DNA of 64,000 nt from Dolomedes plantarius (GCA_907164885.2 OU015501.1:27486132-27550131); one strand, 5' to 3'; counted from the first letter of the stretch, positions 37,719 to 49,703 are shown. The notes: generated from the sequence alone by a model not told the origin. Translations and numbers: made by a program.

Positions 37719-39000
37719 CAAACACCCAGACATTCGCTAATGCAATCCGATTTCCTCACAGTTGACCAATTGAATGACTAATCCGTCGTTGAAACTAGTT
37801 CGTTGATTCAACGGTAGCCAAAAATTGTAGTTTCAGTGGATAACCAATGACTTCCTTTTCTGTTAACCTTACTGAAACATGATTTATCTTACAACAAAGA
37901 GATAGATGAAGTTATCGCTTTTCCGATGAAAATTAAAAGAATGGACAAGATTTGAGAAATTTTAATTTTGTTTAATTGTTTCCTTTAATCTTTAGCAAAA
38001 AGGAAATGGAGTAGAAAAGACTCGGTAAGAGAAAGAGAAACTTTGGTTCACTGTCATCCATGGCTATTCAGCGGTCTGATAGTTAGAGAATCTAAACAAC
38101 GGAAAATTGAGGAACAGACTTATTATTTAATGCTTCCCCTTTCTTCATTTTACTTTATGGCCCAATTTAAAGTAACTAAACTGAAAAAATAAAGTTTTTA
38201 TTCATGTATCTAAAACCTACATCAATTGTGCTATTTCAAATACATTTTTAACTGCTTTCAAAAGTTGTACACTCTCTTCTAACAAATTAACTGCACAATC
38301 CGTTTAGGCAATAAACCACTTCAAATGAACAAGTTTCCAAATGCCATAGAAATGGGCGATACCTTTCCTGTGACCCGTCTTCAACCACGTTGAATACAAC
38401 TACATTCATTGAATCGTCAGCACTACAAACCCAACTCTACGATCACCGTAAAAGGATGCTTAATATTGGTTAAAATTTTTAACCAGTCATAAATCAATCA
38501 TTGACCCATTTAACCAATCACTGCCAACGACATCTTTAACGCTGACGCTGACGGATTCTATGTGAACGCGCCATAACTCACTAAGATAAATGGTCAATTT
38601 CTAACATGATCACAATCGCGCTCTTTTACAAGCTTACGGTAGGTGACGTTAAACTACCCGAAATTGTACTGAGCATTAATCCAGATAAAAATTAACCCTA
38701 AACGACAGTTGACAACGAAACATGGAAAGAACAAAACATAACTTGAGTATGATTGCGTTGCAAAATCGAATATCTCAATTTCAGGACTCTTTGCGCACGC
38801 ATACATGAATTAAAATTTTACTCTAGATATAATGGTTTTATGCTTGCATTTTTCTTTGGGATATTTCCATAATTTAAATTGTCTTATTATATGCTTACTT
38901 ATATAGAGAAAAGTTCTTCATTAACAATAAATAGCTAAGGGAGAATAAAAGATTTAGCATGTATTGCATTTATTTGTCATTTATTATTTCATTCTTACGA
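37719..39000. other. No recognised gene or element
   Basis: Moderately AT-rich DNA; no exon or terminal repeat was recognised. Confidence 0.4.
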
Positions 39001-39283
39001 ATATATATACATATGTGTGTGTGTGTGTGTGTGTAAGTAAGTAAGTAATAATAACGCCCCACTAATATTAATTGTCCTAAATCTAACGCGTATCCTAAAT
39101 TTTCCTCAGTAAAGCCCAGCCCCTATTTCGAATTGTGATCTAGGAATAAACGAACTAACTAGTTTGTCCCTTAAATCGCCACGCACGAACCATTAAAGTT
39201 ATTTTTTGACGTGATTCAACGTCACGCGGCTATATCACCCCGCAGCTCTTATTTCGAAAAGTCCTGCGACGTTCAGTCATACC

Positions 39284-40134
39284 TAGGGATGCGACATCGA
39301 TGTCGATGTTTTCAAAACATCGATGTTTAGATAAAGACATCGATGTTTTAAACATCGATTTATTCAAGCCGATGTTTTTTTAACATCGATGTTTTTTGCT
39401 CGATGTTTTACGTTGTCTCGATGTTTTTTTTTAATGAAAAAGTACCATAATAAAAAAAATTTACCACGTAGCATAATTTTCACACTCAGTAAATGTAAGT
39501 TAGAATTCTGAAAAGGACGAATACAAAAGAGGGAACGATTCCTTAGCAAACAGACTAATGGCAATCAACAACCAATGAAACAATCAGAGCACTTGGAATG
39601 TTCCTGACACTCCAGAACCTTCCATGGGGTTTTATTTTATAAATAGTATATACATGAGAGCGTCCATTTAAGTTTTTGTTTTGTTCTGTTTTATATACAG
39701 TTGACGTTAATATTATTAGTAAGATGCCTCTCAAAAGTACCGTTTGGAAATATTTTTGCAAAACCTCTGACCAATTGGCAAAATACAATATTTGCCATAA
39801 GTCCCTCAAAAGTTCTGGCAATACCACGAATTTATCTGGACATTTGAAGGCAAACATGGCGATATTTACAACGAGAATTTTTTGTCATCAATGTAGCGCA
39901 AGACAAAAGCAACCAAGTTTTTGTCATTTGTGTCAGCCCAATCAGAGAGTAAAATTAAATCACCCTTCCCCCCCCCCCCACGACTAACTGAAGTAACATT
40001 AATGTTAAAGGTTACTAAACCAGTTTTAAAAAATGGCTTTTCTAAAACATCGATGTTTTATTAGCATCGATGTTTTAATATTGAATATCGATGTTTCAAA
40101 ACATCGATGTTTTGTTATCGATGTCGCATCCCTA
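39284..40134 (+). mobile_element. BED-type hAT derivative (851 bp), 8-bp target duplication
   Basis: The ends TAGGGATGCGACATCGATGT and its complement are bordered by gtcatacc at 39276-39283 and 40135-40142, a perfect hAT duplication. Both subterminal regions (39300-39425 and 40040-40115) are packed with acatcgatgt palindromes. The gene is reduced to its BED zinc-finger exon (39724-39860). Confidence 0.93.
39724..39987 (+). pseudogene. hAT transposase N-terminus with degenerate BED zinc finger
   Basis: From ATG 39724 the frame reads MPLKSTVWKYFCKTSDQLAK, then YNICHKSLKSSGNTTNLSGH and LKANM. This is the BED pattern SxVWxYF...AxCxICxKxL...TTNLxxHL. The first zinc-binding Cys is Tyr (KYNIC). The RNase-H catalytic and dimerisation domains are missing; the frame then runs into poly-C. 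Confidence 0.85.
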
Positions 40135-40727
40135 GTCATACCTTCACGTGGTCAAGGCAGATGCCCGTCCCTAACCAATTAAAGAGTTCTCTACCTAGCG
40201 TCCAAATCAGAAATTACTCAGTATAAAAGGTGAGACAGAGGATTTTTGCGGTCTCTTCTTCCTCGCTTCTCTTTTTACTCTTGTCCTGTCTTCGCGCTGC
40301 TCCGCTGCTGTCCGATGTAACTTTCGGTCTTTTCATTACCCCGGCAGCCGGTCCGGTGGCTGATTTCGTCTTTAAAGTTCTTCCTGCTAATCTTACATCA
40401 ACCTTTTGCTCCAAACCTTCGTTGATGTCTGCAAAGCTATCTTATAGTGATGTGTCTGAATACCTACCTTATAGTGATGTGCATAATAATGTCTTCATCG
40501 TGCTCCTTGAATAAATAAATTCTATGGATAGTGTTCGTGCGTCTCTTCTCTGGATCTCCAAGGTGTATGTGGTCCCTACACGGTGTTTCCACCGCCACGT
40601 CTACAAAAATGTTTATTCACCATGACTACCATCAACAGCGATGTTTTGAGTATTCGCGCATCCCGTGTACTGTGCCGATATATCCTGTGTGAATCCATCT
40701 CCTGTACCGTGCCACCTCGTATTTATT

Positions 40728-40832
<105 letters not shown>

Positions 40833-41984
40833 CTATATATTAATGCAAATTCTATCTACTAAGAGGTATATCAAATAGTTTCTATTGGTAGAATATTCTT
40901 AATTCCAACGAAATTGTAGTTCTTCGCGCACATGACGAAAAATTATTTTCATATAATGACATATTTTATTTTTTAATTCGCTGAATGATAGATCTGTACC
41001 TGATCTAGAGCTGATGGGGGAAATTTATATAACTAATGAATTGGAGTTCCTTGAGTTATCAAATATAGTGTTTATGACATCCATTTTGTCTTCTCATCAT
41101 TTGATCAGTGTGAAGTAAATGAAATGAAATGTTTCTTATCATTATCCGATGTAAAAGGTGCCTGCCCTACTGAAAAGGAAAAACTCCTAGTATGGATTCC
41201 AAACTTGGAATTTTGATTGAAAATGAAGTCTCGTCGAAAGAAATTATTTCATTGATTTTATTATTGTTGATATGGGGTCACTGAACTCGAGTGTGGATTT
41301 TAATTAAAGGATGGTATAGCACCACACATCTCAATAAATACGCTCGTGATTGAAATTTTTTTTTTCTTCCATGGCATTACTCAGCGTAAAACATAACTAA
41401 AGTGCCTCAACGAGTGTCTGACAGACTTGCTATTTTGGAAAAAAATCCGTAGAAGCGAAAAAAGACCAACATTGAGTGCATCATGAACTCTCCCTTGATA
41501 TTTTCTATATCCCTCATACAGAGTTTTTTTATAGCAAATAAATATATGTTCAACACAATGGGGCTACTGTCATATTCGCTTGAAAATAATGCCATAGATG
41601 ATGTGACTATTTCCCTATTGATATTGATTACTATCTCTTGGCGCTTATTCGCCAAAATGTCAACGAACCTTCTCTTATAAAACATGATATTTTCGGATCA
41701 ATAAATCTCAGGGATAAAATGGAGCTAAAATGGAAATATAAGATGAATGCATCTGGGTATGTGCCGTACTTACGTATAGAAATGGAGTTTTAAATTAACA
41801 CAAAGTATTTAATTTTTTTAAACTTAAAATCTTGATAACTTTAAAATTGTACAATTTTTATCATTATTAATTTATGAAAGAAAATCTTTCTTTTAGGCAT
41901 TTCGCTAGTCGATACTTCATTGGTTGAATAATGGCTGTATAAGTACATGAGATCATGTAAGTTCCATTCGTGAACTGTGCAAAT
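40833..41984. other. No recognised gene or element
   Basis: Open frames at 41407-41685 overlap on opposite strands without domain content. Confidence 0.4.
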
Positions 41985-41992
41985 GCGTAGGG

Positions 41993-42291
41993 CAGGGGCG
42001 TCAAACTCAAAGGCTAACTTGGGCCAAACAAACAAGGTTTAAGTATAGGTGGGCCGCAAAAAAAAAATCAATATTAATAGAAACGTAGGTTTATTTACCT
42101 AATTACAGTATATTCAACATAAATATACGCATTTTGTTTAATAATAGCAAAAAATTAGTATAATTAAAAAAACAGCGAAATCTTCCTATCTTATAATTCT
42201 GCGTCAGTTATTTTATTATATATTATTGTAAGCCAATATATTGGCCGGGCCGCAAAAATGTTCGTCGTGGGCCGCGAGTTTGACACCCCTG
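41993..42291. mobile_element. hAT MITE (299 bp), 8-bp target duplication
   Basis: The ends CAGGGGCGTCAAACTC and the complement of CAGGGGTGTCAAACTC are bordered by gcgtaggg at 41985-41992 and 42292-42299. Subterminal gggccgcaaaaa motifs occur at both ends in opposite orientation. AT-rich core; no coding. Confidence 0.93.
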
Positions 42292-42299
42292 GCGTAGGG

Positions 42300-42523
42300 T
42301 AAACATGCGCGTGTCTGAGTGATTAAGGAAGTCCTTACATAATGAACACTCCCTTTTTTTAAATTCAGTTATTTAAAAAAGGGGTGGCTATATCTTTCCA
42401 ACTATTTAATAGTTCATCATCAGACCGAGGAGATTTGGTGGGATTTTCGCAATGAACAATTTAGAAATACGATTTTGTGAATCGTTCATTGCGACAATCA
42501 CACTAAAGTCGGTGAAGAACTCT
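42300..42523. other. Spacer without recognised feature
   Basis: Contains a short inverted aacgattcacaaaatcg-type hairpin near 42445-42490 and nothing else of note. Confidence 0.4.
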
Positions 42524-42713
42524 TTAACCCTTCAGCGGGGGCGCCTGTGTACAAAGTGCAACATTTTCGTAATTTTGAATGGTTTGTTTTTACATGCAAG
42601 GTTTGAATGGTCTAAGCAGTTTCTATTTATATCTACACACTTTCTAATACAGGTCTGATTTTCTGACCCTTGTATTCCATTCCATTCATTGTTAGTTATG
42701 ATTTAACCGTGGT

Positions 42714-42864
42714 CAGTGGAGCACCCAGGGGGTGAGCCAAGGTGCCCCGCCCCCCCCCCCCCCAAAGAAATAGAAATTGCATTATGAATATTGAATTTTC
42801 ATTATAAATATTTTTATCCGTTCAACTCAGCCCTCTCCAAGATAAAATTCTGGGTGCGCCACTG
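42714..42864. mobile_element. 151-bp hAT MITE inside the piggyBac copy
   Basis: The ends CAGTGGAGCACCCAG and the complement of CAGTGGCGCACCCAG are bordered by accgtggt at 42706-42713 and 42865-42872. Copy 1 of the host element has an uninterrupted site with one accgtggt (as its complement), giving direct empty-site proof. Contains a poly-C run of about 14. Confidence 0.93.
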
Positions 42865-42897
42865 ACCGTGGTAAACCAGCTATTATACTGGATTACA

Positions 42898-43065
42898 TTA
42901 CGACAAAAGTAGGGGTTGATGTAGTCGATCAAATGTGCAGCTATTACACGGTATCCCGCATATCACGAAGATGGTCAATCTCATTGTTTTTTAGGTTTTT
43001 GGACTACGTGGAAAAGAATTCGCAAGTTGTCCTTAGATACAATAAACCGGACAGCTTTGAAATAA
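42898..43065 (+). pseudogene. piggyBac transposase C-terminal segment
   Basis: The open stretch reads TTKVGVDVVDQMCSYYTVSR then ISRRWSISLFFRFLD and ends in a stop. It matches the piggyBac block KGGVDxxDQM..YS..R..RRW that contains the last catalytic Asp. Everything upstream is deleted; the Cys-rich C-terminal zinc finger is also absent. Confidence 0.87.
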
Positions 43066-43280
43066 GTTGATTGTATCTGCATTCTTTGGCCTTTAATTAT
43101 AAATATATCTCAATAGTATCAACATTTTATATCTTGTCATAAAACGCAGAATTATTATTTTCAATTTGAAAAAAAAAAGTTCGTTACAAAAGGAATAATC
43201 AAGGTTGAAAGAGACCTTGCACTTTGTGCCACACGCGCCTGCTGGTGTTCCAAAAATTGACGCGCCCGCTGAAGGGTTAA

Positions 43281-44845
43281 ATAATTCGAGACATGTATTT
43301 TTTAAATTTATTGTGGAATTGAAGCAGTGTCCTTTACGTATGTGCCATCCCCACGTTTACTAAGTCATAAGGAAGTCCTTGATCTAAAACCAGGTTGGGA
43401 ACTGGGTTTCATGTGTTTTCGAAAAAAAGATAAAAAGAAAGACGCTCGAGGCAGAGTATGTTATAACATATCTTACCGCTAATTTTACAGTCGATCAAAA
43501 TTTTATCACCTGTAATCAATGGGGAAGTTGTTAGAAGAGTAAAATTCAGATTCATGTTCTGTACAACAGATAGTTAACTGAATGTCAAGAAATCTACTCT
43601 ACAATCAACACTACCTCTTAAAAAATGTTATTATATCTGGGTATTTAAAAAATCTATATAATTCAAAATTGAAACGTCGTCTCCATTGAAAATTTTCTTT
43701 GATACCCCAACGTTACTTCTCAGTATTTTTCTTTGAAAAAGAGCTATTTTCCCTTCTTAATTTTAAGTCATTGTCCAGGTGTCAGAACCATACGTTATCA
43801 CTGGATGTATTAAAGTTTCATAAAGAAGAAATTTATTCCTTCTGGTAATGAAATGTGCTTGGAATTTCTCGAACAGCAATTGCAACATCTCCTGCAACAT
43901 GATTCATTTATTATTATATGGCAATTCTTTCAAACGAAAATTTATATCTAGAAAATCAGAAGTAATTATTTTAAATTCTTTCCACCAGGAAAGTACAGAA
44001 TTTTTTTTATTGAAATCGTACCGTTTTTAAAGCCTCTTTATTTTTTCGTCAATCGTATTATTTATAGATCCTATTTTAATCTGCTCATAGCTCAGCAGCG
44101 AAAGATTACTAGGTTTTCATTTTTATGTTATATATAATTCGAAACTTCTAAAACCATTATTATAATTATTATTATTTTACTTTTTGCCCGGTTGTGAATC
44201 GTTTGCCCTTAGTTTCAGGATTTCTTTACACTCCGTTCCCTTCGTAATTTGTCGGTGTCTAAGAAGATTGTTTTTATCAACGAAACTAGATGGCAGCACT
44301 ATACATGTCCTTTTCAATTACGAATGCTATAAAAAATAAAAGGAAATAGTGATATACACGTCTTTTTAAGATACTTCATACGATTTTTCAAACTATTTGA
44401 AAATTATTTCTGACATATTTAATTATGCTCTTTCCAACAATATTACTAAGAAAATAAGCGCATATTTGTCCAACCAGTCGATCAACTAAATTTCTACATT
44501 TGCTAATTTTTTATACAAGTAGAAATGTAGCTTTTTTTCCTAACGTCTTCCAATGGAAGGGATATAATTCCTGAAATGAATTCGTTTCTTACAATGCTGA
44601 CATCAATTTTAGCAAAATATGGTGAAATGTACCTATTTTATGTATCAAAATAAATAATTACCAACTATAGATCATTTCAATTTAAGGGGTGACAACATAT
44701 TTTATTTTCTGTCTTCAGTCAGTAATTTTTGCAGTCAAACTTGTCTCAAAAAAACAAACTACTTTAGAATCAGCTCCTACAGAAATTACAAGGAATTAAT
44801 GGCAGTGAAACATTTCAAAGTCTATAATGATGCGCTAGGATAGTC
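43281..44845. other. 1.5 kb without recognised gene or element
   Basis: AT-rich; short open frames (for example 43848-44030) show no domain or splice context. Confidence 0.4.
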
Positions 44846-44874
44846 TTAAAGCTGCTGTGTATTACCCTATTGGA

Positions 44875-44935
44875 CAGGGGCGGCTCCAGTCCAGAGTTTG
44901 GGGGAGGGGGAGAGGGGAAACGTCAGCTCTTAGGG

Positions 44936-44969
<34 letters not shown>

Positions 44970-45143
44970 GGCATTTTTATCGCATGGGCAAATCGGGACT
45001 TTGCCCAGGGCCCCCTGATGCAAGGGGGCCCTAAAACCCCCTTGGTGTGCACCTAGTACTTCCAATAGTATGTATAGCCCATGGATAGTTCTTATTTTTA
45101 TAAATGTTCGTAAGGGGGGACCCCCAGCGTTCATAATGGGGCC

Positions 45144-45174
<31 letters not shown>

Positions 45175-45317
45175 AGAAATAAACATCGTCTCATTTTAAA
45201 TTTAACCTCATATAGTATTAGGTTTACGATTTTATAATTTTAGCCTATGAAAAAAATACGTCGGGCTTTTTTTTTTCTTTTTTTTTTTTTTTTTGGGGGG
45301 GGGGGGAGCCACCATTG
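44875..45317. mobile_element. hAT MITE in M1 copy b, 8-bp duplication ctattgga
   Basis: The ends CAGGGGCGGCTCC and the complement of CAATGGTGGCTCC are bordered by ctattgga at 44867-44874 and 45318-45325. Other M1 copies carry one such site (ccctattggattcgctc). It holds a (TA)n tract that took a second hAT MITE (44967-45146), and poly-T/poly-G runs near 45270-45306. Confidence 0.88.
44967..45146. mobile_element. 180-bp hAT MITE inside a (TA)n tract
   Basis: The ends CAGGGCATTTTTATCGCATG and ...GGGGCCCTG have short TIRs and G/C-rich subterminal blocks (gcccagggccccc, agggggccc). The flanks allow an 8-bp tatatata duplication but the tract makes this unprovable. Confidence 0.7.
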
Positions 45318-45709
45318 CTATTGGATTTGCTCACCTCAATGTTAACCTATGGAAAAAGCTTCTCCAAGGATTGCCGACTTGGATTTAAAGATTTTTTTTA
45401 ATTGTACTCCGGAATAAAGAAAGAAGTTATACATAATGGGGCATTTTTCATTTTTTTTAAATGCAAAAAATATTTAAAAATTTAAATTATTCGTGTGGTG
45501 GGGAACTGGTATAATGTGTTTTAAACGCTCATCAATTCCTTTGGTGGATGAAATTTATAAAATGAATCCTGTTGCAAGGTGCAGAAATGTTCAGGCTATC
45601 TGAAAATAACATTTGTATTTGACTATCAGCATTTATATAGCTGTAAATAGTAGACAGATGTTCTCCATAGCTAAATATTGAGGTGAGCTAGTCCAATAGG
45701 AATCACTTC

Positions 45710-45986
45710 TCCAGATTCAGCTTCTGATTCCTGAATATATCAAGCAACAAATGGTATGATTTTTCATTTCATTGTGATAACGGGGTATAATTTTCGGAAG
45801 AGGTCTTCCATTAACAATGACACCTTACAACGTGTGAAGAGTGCGCTACGAAGAGCATCATGCCCTTGGAGATTTCATCCTAAATTTTTTTTGCAATAAA
45901 ACGAACCATTATAAATACAAGTTCAAATGTGGGGTGATGAGTATGGCAGATCTGATATTTATGAACTAGTAAAATTAACATTATCA
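45710..45986. other. Spacer without recognised feature
   Basis: No motif seen between M1 copy b and Helitron B. Confidence 0.4.
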
Positions 45987-46685
45987 TCTATATAAAAACA
46001 GTTCCGTAACTGACTGATTGACAGACAACGCACAGACCAAACCGCTGGACATAAAGGGCTGAAATTTTGCATGGCGATTCTTCTTATAGTGTAGGGGTGC
46101 ACTAAGAAAGATTTTTGAAAAATTCTTCTTAGATTTTTTTAAATTAAATTTTTAAGCTTATTTTGTAACATTCTTTAAAGTTTGCATTTAAAATAACAAT
46201 TCGAGGGTTATAAAATTTATATCAAGATTAATTTTTAGAATTTAATTTATTAAATGTTGATCACGTGGTTTATTTTCTTTTTCTGATACTTTAAACTAAT
46301 TTTGCGTCACGTGTATAACAACGAAATAGACAAATAAAAAAAAATTTCTTACTAATGTGGCAGACTATTGGACATTACCCAAAAAAATATTAAAATACAG
46401 TAAAAGAAATGTTCCTCAAACTGAACTATATTAACTGTACTATATTCTTTAGTATGTTCTATTAGATTTAATTTGAATATTTTCTTCTATATTATTTTGT
46501 CTATAAAATATCCGTTACGAATTTTTTATAAATACCTTTTTCGCTTTTTTTTACATCAATTGCATAACATTCATCGTCGTATTTATTATAAATATATATA
46601 ATTTTTCTTTTGGTATTAATTGCATACATTGACCGTTGTATTTAATTTAAATGCACTCCGTAGCGAAGTATGGGTTTTCAGCTAG
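45987..46685 (+). mobile_element. Non-autonomous Helitron, copy B (699 bp, complete)
   Basis: Begins TCTATATAAAAACAG after A (45986) and ends GGGTTTTCAGCTAG before T (46686), with the hairpin ccgta-gcgaag-ta(t/c)gg just upstream. There is no target duplication and no TIR, as in Helitrons. It aligns with copies A and C throughout. Confidence 0.87.
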
Positions 46686-47187
46686 TATTACCAATAAGCG
46701 AAAACCTTCATATGTGTTTCCCAGTAATCATACGTAGAGTTCGATTATTTCACCCACTGTAAACAGTGTTCCTTTTTTTAATACAATGCAATTCCTCGTT
46801 CACTAATCGAATTTTCTTTTCACGACCATTGTTTCACATGCCAATACAGCAACTCTGCCTTTTAGTCCCTAAATATATATTCTTATCAACCAATATCACC
46901 GAAGGTTAAGGCTACTGTGTACTAACCCTATTGGATTCGCTCACCTCGGTGTTAACCTATGGAGAAAATGTGTCCAAGGATAGCCGACTTGGATTTAAAG
47001 ATTTTTAACGTAGGATTACGTTCCTCCATAACGGTCCTCCGGAAAGAAAAATTACAGACGCTAAAACCGTCCGTCCGTACCTCGCGACTTATAATTTTGG
47101 CAGCGCCCCCAGCCCAGTCTGTATCGCTTGGACAAGCAGTAATCCGTTAAACAGAAAAGTACCAAAATGCTTAAAAATTTCGACATA

Positions 47188-47217
<30 letters not shown>

Positions 47218-47220
<3 letters not shown>

Positions 47221-47846
47221 CACGGATGGTGTTTTCACCCGTGTTTAAATATTCTTCACATGAAGTCATCGTGTCTGTTTTTTTGGTGAGCGAGTGGCAG
47301 GCAATGACTCAATCAACAGTCCATGATCTCTTAATCCTTCTTTATTGATTTTCTTCAATTGACCACGCTCCAGGGTATTTCTTTCCGTTTCGCCATTTTG
47401 ATAACTTATTCGACACGCAGCCACGCGCTTCCACGGTCAACGAGAATTCCCCGCAATCTGCCGCCAAAACCTACTTCCCCCAGAGTTTATGCCGTCCAGC
47501 GCATGTGCAGACCCCTCCCTTCGAGCATCTGGAATTCCATTTCCGCTGACGTTCACTTTTACTCCGCGCCAAAAACCTGTACTATTATAAAAATAAACCC
47601 TTCAGCTAGAATCGCTCTCTTTTCGACCTAGATTGTCGCCATTGTTGATATTTCATTTTTTATCCTTTTGAACAAAATTCACTTATGCCGAAAGTCACAA
47701 AAAAAAAATTCCTTTTTCTTTCCGGAGCGTTTATCCACTGGCATATCGTTTCTCCCACGAAGTACACTCGTTTTGCTAAATTGATTGTTAAATTCTTACT
47801 AATTTAAACCCCCCCCCCCCTCGTACTTCTCAATTATGTTTTGACA
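47218..47846 (+). mobile_element. Solo LTR (629 bp) in the R5 microsatellite
   Basis: Starts TGACACGG, ends GTTTTGACA, flanked by tata on both sides (a 4-bp duplication that the TA context cannot prove). A TATA-like ctattataaaaataaaccc lies near 47580. R5 copy 1 lacks this segment, confirming an insertion. Confidence 0.75.
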
Positions 47847-47954
47847 TATATATATATACATAACACATACATACATACATATATACATACAAAAGAGGTA
47901 AGCAATGATAAGTAATCCTACGTTAATAACCCTCGGTAGTTTCGTTAGAAGAGA

Positions 47955-48675
47955 CCAGCTGAAAACCCGTACTTCGCTACGGCGTACATTCTAATTAAAT
48001 ACAATGGTCAATGTATGCAATTGATGTAAAAAAAACGAAACAATATATTTATAAAAAATTCGTCATGGATATTTTTATAGACAAAATAATATAGAAGAAA
48101 ATATTCAAATTAAATCTAATAGAACATATTAAAGAATATAGTACAGTTAATATAGTACAGTTTAAGGAATATATCTTTTACTGTATTTTAATATTTTTTT
48201 GGATAATTTCCAATAGTCTGCCGCATTAGCAAGAAAAAAAAATTTGTCTATTTCGTTGTTATGCACGTGACTCAAAATTAGTTTTAAGTATCACAAAAAG
48301 AAAAGAAACCACGTGATCAACATTTAACAAATTAAATTCTAAAAATTAATCTTTAAAAATTCACCAAAAATCAGAAAAGGGAGGTAAAGACGCGAAAAAT
48401 ATTTCATTTTACAGGAATTTTTATGATCTTTCTCGTGATATAAATTTTATAACGCTCGAATTATTATTTTAAATACAAACTTTAAAGAATTTTACAAAAT
48501 AAGCTTAAAAATTTAATTTTAAAAAATCTAAGAAGAATTTGTCAAAAATTTTTCTTAGTGCACCCCTACACTATAAGAAGAATCGCCATGCAAAATTTCA
48601 GCCCTTTAGGTCTAGCGGTTTGGTCTGTGCGTTGTCTGTTACGGAAGTCAGTTACGGAACTGTTTTATATGTAGA
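47955..48675 (-). mobile_element. Non-autonomous Helitron, copy C (721 bp)
   Basis: Read on the minus strand it starts TCTACATATAAAACAG and ends CTGG (CTAG with one change), with the CCGTA/TACGG hairpin 11 bases from the end. R5 copy 1 provides the empty site: gaga joined directly to ccacctgaa, without any duplication. Confidence 0.88.
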
Positions 48676-48993
48676 CTACCTGAAATTTTTTTTTTCAAAA
48701 AGTTGTACTGAGTTATAGAAAAAGAAATTTTACACCTTGAGGCATTTTTCGTTTAAAAATTAATGCAAATATTTTTAAATTTAAACTATTCGGGGGGAGG
48801 GGGAAATCTGGTTTAGTGTGTTTTAATCGCTCATCAATTCCTTTGCTGACGAAATTTATAAAATGAATCTCTCTGAAAATACCATGTTCATTTGATTATG
48901 AGCATTTATGTAGCTGTAAATAGTAGACAAATTTTCTCGATTGGTTAACATTGAGGTGGGGAATCCAATAGGGTTAGTACACAGCAGCCTTAA

Positions 48994-49172
48994 GAATTGT
49001 TCTGAGAGTTTTATTAGTAAAACAAAAGGCTTCTTTCCCTTGAATTATGCCACGAGTCTTCCCTTGAATAAAGCTGCCTTTTTGCATATCTTAAACTTTT
49101 CCTTACGGGGTGGGATAGCATGTATCCCAAGATTACGGGTTCAAGAATGAACATACATATATATATATATAT

Positions 49173-49211
<39 letters not shown>

Positions 49212-49700
49212 TAGATAACCACCTTAATGACCGTTTTTACAAAAGAGGTATGAAATTTTCCCGGTCTAAAGAGGGAACAGAAAAATGGACCCCGTAAGCC
49301 AAAGGTTAATATAAAATCGCCTTTTAATTAACGATTGTGCCTTGAAGGAGCACGAGATTGTTTAAAAACCAGTGTTTTATTGATTCCTACGCTGCAAGTT
49401 TTTTTCTTATGATATATATACTTTATTCAAGAGGTTTCCAATGTCAGAAAAATATACCCCAGATCAAATGCACTGCATAATAAATGAGAGATAATCGAAA
49501 TTTAAATTTTAAGTAGAGAAAGCATGAAATCGGAATTCTCAACCTTTTTAAAGAGAATTCTTGGTAGCATAGGCGCTGCCTTATCTAGAGAAAAAAATGG
49601 GGAAAGTGGAAAAAAACTATAATACACCTACATCAATGGAATGAAAGAATGAAACGTTTCGAATGAATTCTTCGGGAATTTCCCCTAGAGGTAGTCACTG
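48994..49700. other. Spacer with a (TA)n(GATA)n tract at 49158-49217
   Basis: Compound repeat about 60 bp long; the remaining DNA has no visible feature. Confidence 0.6.
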
Positions 49701-49703
49701 TTA

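Larger units (their letters stand above)
42528..43276 (+). mobile_element. piggyBac-derived element, copy 2, carrying a hAT MITE
   Basis: The ends CCCTTCAGCGGG and its complement are flanked by TTAA (42524-42527, 43277-43280). It is 749 bp, about 590 bp after removing the nested hAT MITE and its duplication, matching the 592 bp of copy 1. The right half keeps a readable transposase segment at 42898-43065. Confidence 0.9.
44850..45709. mobile_element. M1 MITE copy b, right end truncated
   Basis: The left terminus agctgctgtgtattaccctattgg follows TTAA at 44846-44849; the body resumes at 45318 after a nested hAT MITE and ends near ...ctagtccaatagg without its last 25 bases. The interior aligns with 49704-50121 read in the opposite direction. 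Confidence 0.82.
47005..48684. repeat. Repeat R5, copy 2, split by a solo LTR and a Helitron
   Basis: The left 190 bp (ttaacgtaggattacg to gacatactt) and the right parts (47855-47954, 48676-48684) match R5 copy 1 at 20981-21382. The microsatellite core received a solo LTR, and the right end (agaga|ccacctgaa in copy 1) received Helitron C. Confidence 0.82.
46910..48989. mobile_element. M1 MITE copy c, host of a three-part nested insertion
   Basis: Left M1 end 46910-47004 (TTAA at 46906-46909) and right M1 body 48685-48989 (TTAA at 48990-48993) are separated by repeat R5 copy 2. R5 in turn contains a solo LTR and Helitron C. The break in M1 is in its poly-T stretch after ggatttaaagat. Confidence 0.85.

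Noticed and set aside
47359..47631. 90-codon open frame with basic Pro-rich sequence
   Set aside because: It lies within the solo LTR 47218-47846, overlapping its promoter-like region; no protein family resemblance.
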